Below the pieces are notes generated by a model. That model ran no database searches and was not told where the DNA came from. It saw only the letters and a list, made by a program, of their open reading frames with translations. This document shows, in pieces, positions 37,290 through 47,224 of a stretch of DNA of 64,000 bases (position 1 is the stretch's first letter; every line of letters begins with the position of its first letter). This DNA comes from Rosellinia necatrix (taxonomy: Eukaryota; Ascomycota; Sordariomycetes; Xylariales; Xylariaceae). Location of the stretch: the NCBI GenBank assembly GCA_021209875.1, contig JAGYVD010000004.1:124001-188000 (forward strand), given 5' to 3'. The translations under genes and the position numbers were made by a program.

Positions 37290-37801
37290 ATGGCGCCCTC
37301 GGTACGCCCTATTCTCAATTGCCCGTAGCCTTCATTCTGCAAAACCCAAAACGACCACTTACACTATCCCTTCCACCCCCTCCCCTCCCCTCCCCTCCCC
37401 TTTCCACCTCCCCCTTGATATACACACAACTAGATGATCGGAATACTTCCACGATATATCACGACTAACTCTCACAACCACTACCGCAGCTCGTTTCACC
37501 CCGTGCTTCTCTCCGCCTGAGTACCTACAGCACAACAGCGCCCTCGTTCGCCCCGACCATGCAGACGACAGACTCGGTGCACGCCGAGATCCGGAATATT
37601 GAGTCAGGCCTAGCGCGCATGGAGAACAAGGCCCTATCCAAGCAACGCGTAGTCCTGTCCGAGGAGAAAACGGCCAACCTAAACAAGCTCGCTCTCGGCG
37701 CCAAGCTCGACCGTGCGCTCGACCGCCGTATGACCAGCCAGGATGCTGAGATGCGCCCGCGAAAGGAGAGCTTATGCGAGAAAAACAAGGAGGAGCAGTA
37801 G
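37290..37801 (+). CDS. Small conserved-looking protein, unknown function
   Basis: Inferred exons 37290-37301 (MAPS) and 37490-37801, giving 107 aa. The donor GTACGC, a GACTAAC branch site and the GCAG acceptor are in phase 0, and the frame stays open from the acceptor through LVSPRASLRLSTYSTTAPSF. That stretch has Arg and Ser but no acidic residue and could be a mitochondrial presequence. Starting instead at the ATG at 37559 gives an 80-aa protein. The rest (SVHAEIRNIESGLARMENKA, later LGAKLDRALDRRM) is charged and probably helical. The intron carries a CCCTCCCCTC tract near 37377-37400. I recall similar short fungal proteins but cannot name a function. Confidence 0.55.
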
Positions 37802-39004
37802 AACAGAACAGGGAACAGAATATAAAAAAAAATCAAGAGAGAATGCAACGCATACGGCAACAAATGAAATAGGGTCATGAGGGAAAGAGGCTACCTCGCT
37901 TAGCCAAGTGGGTAGCTTCACGGAATAATGAGGGTTTTAGGTTGTTCGGAAGAAGTTATTACATGGAGAGCGTATGGTACGTCCCAAAGTTCGGAAAGGA
38001 GATGTACGATTTAAAAGCAGTCTGGACGGATGGGAACAGATAGACGGGCGGGCAGGAAAGAAAGGATCCAGATTATCGTCGTCGTTGTGGCGCCGTTGGA
38101 CCCTTCTTGCGTACGGAGAGCGGGAGAACCTGACAATGCAACGTTTCGGGTATGATGCCGGGCGATTGCGCAGCCATCCTGCCTACGTACGACCTCACAG
38201 TCCCGAGTAGGGGGCGAAGAGGGGCGATATCCCCGTGGCGTCCCGGGCCGGAGGAACATACACATTACCGTCTATCCATCCGGGAAGAGCGCATATGGTC
38301 ATTACGTTTTATATCACCCTGCTGTGGCTCAGGGAGTGCCTGGTTTTTGATACTTTTTTTTTTTTTTTTGCTACTATTTACTACTACGTCATTTATACCA
38401 AACAGGAAGAGGTGGGCGGCCGTCCGAGGATATAATGTTCTCTACATTTAAATATACCTATATCCCTCCACGCCTTGCGGTGTACGATAAGATAATGAAA
38501 AATTGACGAGCTATCCGTCCGCCTTTCCTTCTCGGTAAGCGAGAATGCGACCCCATCGGGTGCCATGTACACCAGACGAGATAGGTCATCACAATGCCTA
38601 CGCCCCGGGTCGTATACGTATGTACAAGTTCAGCGTATCTACCTAGTGCAGTGTCCCGTCCCATATAGATAGATTACATGGGATTCCTACCAAACCGTCA
38701 ACGCAATTCCATCGGGAACTCAACATGGCATGCCAAGTCAACCATTCAATCATAATAGCAGTAGTAATAGTAGTAGCAACAGCAACAGACAGTAGGTACA
38801 GTAGTAGTAGTCTCTGCCAACGCCTAAACGCCATCCCGCTCCAGCCTAGGGGAAAGCGAAGGCGACGCATCGTTTCCCAGCTGTACAGACACACCACAAC
38901 GATCTTGCATTCGTCTACTTCAAAAAACACCTTGCTGCCCTTCCCCCTCCCCCCCTCACCTCCCGCCGGATCACGAAGCCCCCACCCCGTCCCGCCCCGC
39001 CCGT
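37802..39004. other. Convergent intergenic region
   Basis: About 1.2 kb between the small gene and SEC72. A T run lies at 38355-38371 and a TAG/CAA-type triplet stretch at about 38757-38812. The minus-strand frame at 38643-39389 is a frame shadow of SEC72, not a gene. Confidence 0.5.
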
Positions 39005-39700
39005 TTACCCGCCCGCTTGCGGTTCCGCCTGCGTGTCCGTCCGCGCTACGACGACGAAGCAGCGCCAGCGGCCGCCGCGGCGCCCTTCTCGGCGCTCCCC
39101 CTTCTCGATCCTGGCCTCGACGTCGGCCAGGAGGGCCCTGAGCTCGGGCTCGTCGCCCTCGGTCTCGAGGGCGCGGCGGACCCACTCGCGGGCCTCCCGG
39201 AGGCGGCCCATCTCGGCGAGGCACTTGCCACGGCGCCACCAGGCCTTGGGGTTGGCGACGCGCTTGGCCTCGACGCTGGCCTCGGCGTCGACGGCGGCGG
39301 CGGGCCAGTCGCCGAGCGCCATGAGCGCCTGCGCGCGGTTCGCGTACAGCCCCGCCACCTCCTCGGCCACGAGCCCGCGCGGCTCCCACGACGGCCGCGC
39401 CAGCGCCATCTGCAGCCCGAGGCCGTACAGCTTCGCCGCCTCCGCGTGCCGCCCCTTCCGCTGCTCCGCGTTCCCCGACTCCCGCAGCTTCGTCACGTTC
39501 GCCGTCCGCTTCGGGTTCACCGGCATCGGCGGCGGCGGCACGCCCTGCGGCGTGGCTTCCGGCCCCAGGAGGGCGCGGTGCAGGCTGTTCAGCGCCTCGA
39601 GCTCCTTCTGGAGCGTCCGCGACCCCGACGCCGTGCTTATCGCTTTGGTCTGCGGGTCGATCTGCAGCGGGAGGAGCGTGAAGGTGTCCATGTCCGACAT
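39005..39700 (-). CDS. SEC72: Translocation protein Sec72 (TPR protein of the Sec62/63 complex)
   Basis: Cytosolic TPR subunit of the ER post-translational translocon. A single exon starts MSDMDTFTLLPLQIDPQTKA and, as printed, runs 231 aa to a stop at 39007-39005. The N-terminal part matches fungal Sec72 (TLQKELEALNSLHRALL, PPPPMPVNPKRTANVTKLRE). TPR motifs follow: ESGNAEQRKGRHAEAAKLYG, EVAGLYANRAQALMALGDWP and PKAWWRRGKCLAEMGRLREA. The printed C-terminus turns Arg-rich after IEKGE; removing one base from the five-base run at 39097-39101 gives instead an Ala/Ser tail (IEKGSAEKGAAAAAGAASSS) ending at 39046, which looks more natural. The true stop is therefore open. The gene is very GC-rich, so long shadow frames lie on both strands. 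Confidence 0.9.
   Translation of the reverse strand: MSDMDTFTLLPLQIDPQTKAISTASGSRTLQKELEALNSLHRALLGPEATPQGVPPPPMPVNPKRTANVTKLRESGNAEQRKGRHAEAAKLYGLGLQMALARPSWEPRGLVAEEVAGLYANRAQALMALGDWPAAAVDAEASVEAKRVANPKAWWRRGKCLAEMGRLREAREWVRRALETEGDEPELRALLADVEARIEKGERREGRRGGRWRCFVVVARTDTQAEPQAGG
39097..39101 (-). other. Possible +1 base in a 5-base C/G run (SEC72 C-terminus)
   Basis: Four bases would give an Ala/Ser-rich tail with stop at 39048-39046 in place of an Arg-rich tail. It is weaker than the other three cases because the tail is not conserved. Confidence 0.4.
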
Positions 39701-40564
39701 GGCTACGGTGTTTGTTGGTGTTGGTGTTGGTGTTGGCAGTGGTGGCGGTGGTGGTGGTGTTGGCGGTGGCGGGGGTAGTAGCGGTGGTGGTGAAGCTCCT
39801 GTTCGGACGGACGGTGGACTAGTAGGCAGGCTGTGGTGTGGTCTTGCAATTGCCGGTTGTTATTATCGCCGTCGCCGAGGAAGATTATCGAGCATGGAGG
39901 GGACAACAGCTAGGTTGATGAGGATGGCGTCACCCGGTTATTAGATAGACCACCTTGTTGATTGGACGGGCGGGCGGATTTATTGCGTGGTGTTCACGGC
40001 AACAACACCAAAAGTAGTCGTCGTGAAGATTACTGATCAGCCTACCTAAGCTTTAAGGCTGGGTATCGTTAAAACACAGTTTAAAAACGTGTAGAAGCTG
40101 GTATGCATGTAACTTAGGTAAGTAGGTAGGTCGGTTGGTCGGTACCTGGGAGTATAAAGTTCAAGGTAAGGTTGAGTCAAAGGGTAGATGTGTTATAGTG
40201 GTACTATCTAATCTCGATAGATACTTCCCTACTGCAGCATCAAACCCGCAATTATCAAAAGGCAATCTGTCGACTTCGGTGCCACCCGGCGAGCCTTGAC
40301 CAGTGCAGCAGCGACGGGCAGCAGGGTTAGTGGGGGTAAAAAAGTGGACCCAAACGTGTACTTGAGCATTAATTCCAGGGTACTTAGGTAAGGACCTAGT
40401 ATTGCGACCCGACCTTTTGATTGGCAGCTTCATTTTTCTCCCATCAGCCGCCAGCTCGGCCCTCCCACTCGGCCTCCCACCTGGCCTCCCACTTGGCCTC
40501 CCAAGATAATCAACCAGGAAGAATAACAAGGAAATAAACGTAACGCAATAACACACCTGGGGAG
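39701..40564. promoter_or_regulatory. SEC72 upstream region
   Basis: About 860 bp. A GGTGTT/GGTGGC tandem at about 39715-39790 lies just upstream of the ATG; on the coding strand it is CACCAACACC-like and probably part of the leader. A GTAG/CTAC cluster occurs at 40110-40150. No gene seen. Confidence 0.45.
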
Positions 40565-43553
40565 TTAATCTAGCCTTGATAACCACTTACCAGTTAAGTC
40601 ATGCACCAAACCACGGGTATCCATGTTTCCACGAGGCCTGGGCTCGTTCCAGTCTTCCTTCCCATGCCATGACGTTGTCCCCCCGTCCCTCCCGTCCCTC
40701 CCGTCTCAGCTCGTCAGCCATCTCAGCTCATCAGCCGCTTCGACCGGGCCACCAATTCCTCGGCGCCTCTATGGCCAGCAGCTCTGTGTTGGTTGCCAGT
40801 TGTGCTCAAACATCTGTGACACGAGATAAAGAGGCCCCCCCTCGTCCTCCATCTCGCTACGCGGTTTCTTTTCTGCTGCCTGTATTAGCTGGGCTCAGGG
40901 AGTGGGTGGCCGCGGCAGGCCATATCGGCCAGCTGAACTCACTCATTTGGCTGTATTCCTGGTACGTGTCCATCAGAAGCCTGATCTCCTCCGCGGACTC
41001 GGTACCAAATGCCCTGGCCATGCTGTCTTGGGTCATCGAGAGGGGGTCGATGTCGCCCTTGTAATAGTGCCAGTGGCCTAGGATGATATCGGCCCCGTGC
41101 TTGATCTTGGCCGTGGCATCTTCGAGATCGTAGTACGTCTGTATCTCCCGTGGTGAGTTGATGGCCGGCTACGGTATAGCTTCGACCGAGTCCAAGCCGG
41201 TGAGGTTGGTGAGGCCGGCACTTACCTTAAGCCCCTGTTCTTTCGCGCGCCTACGACGATCCTGGCAGGCAACCGAAATCTCGTGCAGCATCATGAACAC
41301 AATCAAATAGACGGTAAAAAAGGTCGTGTTAGTGCGCTTTTGCATCAAGAGCCACAGTTCGTCGAGGACTTCTCTCTTCAGCGTAACCAACACGTGTTTA
41401 TATCCGATCGAATCAAACTGCGCCGTTATCATCCTCGATAGGAACTGCGCCCCTGGGTAGGCGGCGCCCGCCGTGGTTCCCTCCAGGTTCTCGTAGCCAT
41501 CAGTAATGTAGGCAGACCCGAGGGTGAACCCTGGCCAAGTGTGTTAGTGGTCTGGTCCGTCCACGGAACAAGGGCCGACTTACGTGAAGCAAGCCACAGT
41601 CGAAAATATTTACAAAATAGCTTGGCAGGGTCGCCCTTGGCTTTCCCGAATTCTTTATGCGCCGCCTTGGTGCCATGGTGTAGACTAGGCTCGGAAGACT
41701 AGGTGTTAGCTTTCTCTATCTATTCGGATCATGCTCTCCTCGCAAGGATGGCACATATAGGCTGGCAAAATCAAATCTCTGGCGCGGAATTCGGGAGTTC
41801 AGAAGTTCAGGGGTTCAGGCGCGGTTACTCACGCGACAGAAAATGTTCGTCTCACGTAGTCATTGACTCTTGGGTCTCCTACGAATCGGCGGATGGCTTC
41901 CTCGGCATTTTCTTTCACAAAACGTCGATATCCTTCTGATGTGGCATCGACATCTGCTAGAGCGTAGGGCGGTATGGTGATCCGGATAGCTGGGTCCGTC
42001 TCCTTGCATTTCCAATAGCGGTGCTGAACATCCGTACTGTTCGGCTTGAATCGCCGTACCTTGAGCGGTATTGGATCACAAAGTAGCTTCGAGACGCACA
42101 CGCCGATGGTGAGGATCCGGTCGTCGACCCAGTCGCTGGACGGGATGTTCTCGACGCAGACTCCCGTCCACCGCTTTGTGAAACCTAGTCCGCCTACGCG
42201 GAATAGAGCGACCTCGTTAAGGTTCCATCGAAGACAAGGTATCCGGTGGATGACCTTCTTGGTCTCGAGCAGTAGCACCTTCTTACAACACAGGCAGCAC
42301 GCCGTCCTCGGCCTGTCGGGGTCGGGTATGCACTGTCCTAGGGTGTCAGTCCGTGTGACATGCTACAAGTCTTCGATAATATCAGAGTAACCCACCCGGA
42401 TCTTTTGCATCCGGCAGCGAATGCACGCCTTCCATTTACGGGTCCTGCTCGTCTCTTCGCGATCCTTGGGTAGCAGTTGGCCTCGAGGACGACGAGACCG
42501 TTCGGGCCGTTCCCCGCCTAGCGCAACTTTATCAGAAACAGACATAGGACCATAGACCGCCGTAGTAGGCAGCTCAGAGCCACCCTCGAATCCGAGTGTG
42601 CCATGGAGAAAGGTGTGACTTGGGGGTGAGGGGCGAGTAATGATGGCCAGATCAAGCGACGGCCCCAGCGGCTCTTCCCCATACCAAGGGGTAATATGGT
42701 GGCTCAGAAAGCGGGTCTCATCATCACCGTGATAACTATCTACATTAGGTACATGGCCGGGATGGTAATGCGTGGCCGGGAATAATTTGTTGAACGTGGG
42801 TTCAAAGGTGCAGTCGTCGCCGATGCGTGGCTTGATCTGGGGAAAGGCAGGCGTCCCGGGAGGGTTCACGAGCGAGCTCTCAAGGGATGTGCCGGTGGCC
42901 CCACAGGCTACTGCGCTCGTGAAACCTGGGTTCAGGCCGGCCACGTCGCTCCCCGGCGAGAAAGGCGCGAGCGAGTCTAGCGATTGGACGTGGGACCGGC
43001 TGTGGGTGTGGGCAGCCGTGTAAGACATGGACGGATGACTAAGGAAACCCGCGAACGGAGGAGGGGGCAGAGGAGCGCTGTTGTGAGTAGAAGTAGACGC
43101 AGAAGCCTGCCATTTCTCGAAAGGCTTATTAGAGGGCGGATCACCACTCCCACTGCCGTTTCCACTACTATCGACAACATCATCCTGATGCTGATGAGGC
43201 ATGATCGGAAACGATAACTCTGCCTCAACAGCAGCAGACATGGCAAAGTAATCTCTGTCTTGGGTGGCAAAACCCATTGTCTTGACGGCGTCCCCATGAT
43301 CCCAACCGGTCAGCGGTTCCAGCGAAATAAACGAGCTCCACCTATTCGGAACCCCCCAAGGAGGACATGTATCATTAGCAACCGTGGTGGCATCGAAGGC
43401 GGCGGGAACGGCTATAGCTGCAGCGCTTCGTCCCTCCCTCAGCCTCGAGTAGGATCCGGGCAACGATGGCGGCGACTTTGGCTGTAGCCTCCTTTTGGCC
43501 GTACCAGGGCGATGGTCAGCTATTTTGGCCTTCTTCCTAGTCGGCTCGTCCAT
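40565..43553 (-). CDS. Zn(II)2Cys6-type fungal transcriptional regulator with internal zinc cluster
   Basis: Probable nuclear DNA-binding regulator of unknown targets. Inferred exons are 43553-42396, 42332-41833, 41684-41584, 41530-41226, 41168-40943 and 40653-40565, summing to 793 codons (792 aa). Residues 1-365 are low-complexity Ser/Pro/Gly/His. The cluster is in the middle: RKWKACIRCRMQKIR (C377, C380), then after a 63-bp intron CIPDPDRPRTACCLCCK (C387, C398-C402). The following region (RIPCLRWNLNEVALFRVGGL, later ITIPPYALADVDATSEGYRR) and the last part (FTLGSAYITDGYENLEGTTA, ILGHWHYYKGDIDPLSMTQD) match a recurring fungal family with this architecture, as I remember it. The last exon (ending GLVHDLTGKWLSRLD) and its 289-bp intron are the least certain. 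It is divergent from the dioxygenase gene by 2.2 kb. Confidence 0.82.
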
Positions 43554-45717
43554 TTTGCTGCTGCCGCGATCACGGTTCCGACCGTGTGGTACGACCGAGG
43601 AGGGTTCAGGAGGCCCCAGAAGGCGTTTCGACCTAAAAATTACGGGGAGTTGGGACCGGCGCGGCGCGGCCTGTGTGCGATAGATCCCACTTCACGAATA
43701 ATGGATGATTGTACTCCCTTGTCTCTGTTCTGCGAGCGTCCAGAAGGTGGCTAGTTAGACCTGTGCTGTACTGTCGAACAACGTCTGAGTGATCGGGAGG
43801 AAAGTGGCCAAGTAATTTGACTCGCGCACCTTCAACCGGGGAGCGGACGGGGGTCTTTGAGTAGTACGACAATGGGAAATGCCTCTCTTGGTTTTGTACG
43901 GGCTTCTCCCGATCAGAAAGACGCGGCGGGACGGAGGTGATCGAGTCCGGCGGCTAACATAACGATCGTCGCACGTACATGGAAACCTCGTACAGGATGG
44001 AATAATAAAATACAGCGCTACGATCACGAAGGGAAGGTTGACGATGAGGGAAGCTGTCGTGTTAGGTGGCTTAGTCTTGGGGTTTGTGTTGGGTTGTGTT
44101 GGGTTGGGGCTCCGTGAGCAGGAGAGATAGCCGACGCTGAGGGGTCATGACGAATGAGTAGAGGCGTAATACCACTCATACCTTGCCTCACTGTTTTTCC
44201 TCGTCCATTCTCTTGTCACACCCTCCCCTCAAGAGACAGGACAAAATCCCGGTGAATCCGTCGGTACGCTCTCTTTCCATTCTATCTTCTATCGCTCATC
44301 ACCCCGACTTCCTAGTTCCCATCTCATCTTGCATCGATTGCGCGTAAATGAGCCGCCGCCACCATTATCAGCTAGCTGGTAGGCCATGGTCGTGATACGT
44401 CGGTTCGAAATTCACCGCTCCCAGCCAACAGCAACGTGTCTAACCCCAGACTGTCCAACCCCTGTACTGTCCCCTGTAACCTTTAGCCGCAATGTTTGTG
44501 TTTCCCTTTAAGATTGGTCATATTATCTATCGTCCTTGCCGGTGGCTTCTGCATTGCCGTCGTTAAAGAGTAAGGAGTTTGCGAGATTCAGTCGCATTCG
44601 TGGAACGTTGCGTCCTCGTTCCGCACCCCTTACACTGGAGATGGGCGTGCCACCGCGGGGAAGCGAACCCAGATATAATACAATCTGATCTCGATGGAAT
44701 CCGGAATCGTCCCGAACGAGGTCAATCCCTAGCACATTTGTAAGGGAAAGGTGGGTTAGGATTGAAGTGAGATACCCGATCCTTATGGTGCAACCCTTTT
44801 TTTTTTCCTTCATGCTGGTCGCCATACCGCCGCGTACCGAGTATTCGGAAACGACAATTTGATTGTGATATCGATACGCCTACCTCGGTGTGATGGGTTA
44901 GTCATCATTAGGATGGTATTCCTGGATAGTCGCATTGTGGCCACGATGCCTAGCCTGGTGGCTTTACGATAATGATCATCCCCCCTAATTATTTTGCCGA
45001 CGATGTTTGCTCCAGACGCCTGGGTAGTGACCCGACGTGCTCCTGCGGTCGAGGGCAACGTCATCCATAATAACTATTATTGAAAACTGCCGTTAGGAAG
45101 ACGGCTCGTGTAAAATCCCTCAGGCGAGTCGCTAGCCGATCTATTTCCTTCATCACGGGTCGTATACGGACCACAGGAGCATAAAGAGGATAAAAAATCG
45201 GATCGAATGGTGCACAAACATTCCAATAACTCGACCGAACGCAACGCTTACGGAGGTAAGCATCACATGAGCATCCGATGACGCACTCCCGGTAACGGTA
45301 GGAAGAACGGAGAGTTGCAGTGATCTGAAGGTATTCGCAGTTTCTCTAATCCATAGGCTTCTGTTCGTCCGATTGTTCAACATGACAATCCATGCTGACC
45401 TTCTTCGGGATCCAAATTAGATCAATCTACGGGTGCCAATGATCTGATCGAAGGGCGAACGGTGTGCGCGCGATATGACCGGAGCGAGCTGTTCGTGTAG
45501 GGTCTAACCGGAGGGCGAGGTGTTCGTGCGAGATACTTTACCTCCGAGCCAATGTGCCGCATATCGGGATTCAACATGACTGGGTCAGAACAATTTAGTG
45601 AAACAGCGACTCATATGCTGGCGTCGGTGATAGTAATATATATCTGGGGCGAGCCCATCCGATATTTCTACACTGCATAACTATCAATCATCCAATTCCA
45701 TTATCCAACGGGGAAAC
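43554..45717. promoter_or_regulatory. Divergent spacer, Zn2Cys6 regulator / TauD-like gene
   Basis: About 2.2 kb. GGGTTGTGTT copies occur near 44090-44106. Short minus frames at 44523-44825 and 44810-45383 show no family features. A TATATATC element at about 45636-45645, 75-80 bp before the dioxygenase ATG, is a possible TATA box. Confidence 0.4.
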
Positions 45718-47224
45718 ATGGCAGCCCAAATTCATCCTGCAGTCTCTCGCAGCTTTCTTGGCCCCCCGGCCTGGACCGGACATGATAAGTCGGAATACCC
45801 AGTGCCTCCGCCCCACCGGGACGAAGCACCTATCCCGCCTCCTCCTGGATTCCCTCCTCGCATTCAGTGCCCTATGGCCTGGCCCAAGGGCAGTGACGTC
45901 TCACTTGAGTCACAAATTCTCGAATTAGGACCAAACGAGGTGGTCGAAGTAGAACAAGCCATGACGCACTTTCTCAGTATGTTCAAACCCTGCCGCACAT
46001 TCCACATCTCATACGTGGTTTGCAAAGCAATAAAGAAATGTTGACTCGATAGGCCTCGAACTGGACGGGAGCGAGGTAGCTCGCGAGAATTTTCCACTCC
46101 CTACCCTAGGTGCTCGACTCCAGAAGCACGCAATCGATATTCACCGAGGGAGTGGCCTGTGTATCATTCGGGGTATCAGACCGGGAACGTATTCACCGGA
46201 AGTCAACACCATCATGTTCCTCGGCCTCGCAAACTATATCGGCGCGCAGAGAGGTGTACAGACCGCTAAAGGCGCGATGCTGAGTAAGCAAACATACTGA
46301 ACAGCTCGAGTTCCAAAACAATGCTAACTCGCTACATTAGCTCATATATACGAGTGTCCGTCTTGGAAGGTTCCCCGCGAGAGACGCCATGGGATTCACA
46401 CAAATCGCAGCCTGGTGCGGAGCGTCCAGATAACCCCGAACACGCATTCTTAACAGCCGTGCTGATCGATGTTTATAAGCAGCCTTTTCACAACGACATG
46501 GGGTGTGAAATTCTGGCCATGCATATCCGCAACTGCGCGGCCAAGGGCGGAGGAACATATGTGGCATCGGCGGCAGCCATATACAATGCCGTGATGAAGA
46601 CGAATCCTTTGGTAGCGCATACCCTGGCGCAACGCAACTGGCCTGTACAAATGTGAGTATCAGACTTATACATATGTGTCATTGTTCTCCCAACAGCTGC
46701 TTATATTCATCCAACTGGCTCCCAGTGCAAGACAGGGAACTTCGCAGTTCGTCCTGGCGCCGCTGCTAGGATACGAGTCGGGGAATCTTATAATCTCAGT
46801 AGACCCAGGTCGTATCGGTCCCCACCCGGCTGTCATTGGTAGCCAAATTCCAGGACTTCTCCCGGCACAGAAGGAAGCGTTGGCGTTACTGCAAAAAACG
46901 GCGATTGCACAGCAAATCAAGCTGCCTACGGTGCAGGGGGATATGGTGTTCATCAACAACTGGAGCATTCTACACGCGCGTGACTCGTATGTAGACGATG
47001 GTATGGCCGCTCGACATCTTGTCCGCCTTTGGCTCCGGAACCCAGAACTGGGGCAGACAATTCCCGTCTCGATGAAGGCTCCCTGGGAAGCGTCGTTTGG
47101 GGCCAAGGCGAAGAAGATTGTGAACCGGCAGTATCCGGTTGCACCCATGCCCGAGTACATAGAGCCGAAGTTCACCAATGGTTCGGCTGCGTTCGTTATG
47201 GAGGAGAGCGACAAGGAAGAGTGA
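45718..47224 (+). CDS. TauD/TfdA-like Fe(II)/2-oxoglutarate-dependent dioxygenase
   Basis: Probable non-haem iron oxygenase using 2-oxoglutarate; the substrate cannot be told. Exons 45718-45976, 46053-46283, 46341-46414, 46483-46652 and 46726-47224 sum to 411 codons (410 aa), all introns 57-76 bp with GT-AG ends. The iron ligands are H191 and D193 in PFHNDMG, right after the third intron, and probably H328 in NNWSILHARDSY. R345 in ARHLVRLWLRN is a candidate 2-oxoglutarate anchor. Other family marks are GLCIIRGIRPGTYSPEVNTI, KVPRERRHGIHTN, VDPGRIGPHPAVIG and KAPWEASFG. Unspliced reading hides the site: each exon lies in a different frame. The N-terminus (PPAWTGHDKSEY) is also typical of this fungal subfamily. 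No biosynthetic cluster partner is adjacent. Confidence 0.88.

Noticed and set aside
39017..39944. Long plus-strand open frames (up to about 300 codons) opposite SEC72
   Set aside because: They are antisense shadows of a very GC-rich real gene, with Arg/Pro/Ser-biased composition and no domain.
44384..44440. GGTTCGAAATTC resembling a tRNA T-loop
   Set aside because: The flanking bases do not pair into a T stem and no acceptor or anticodon arm can be built around it.
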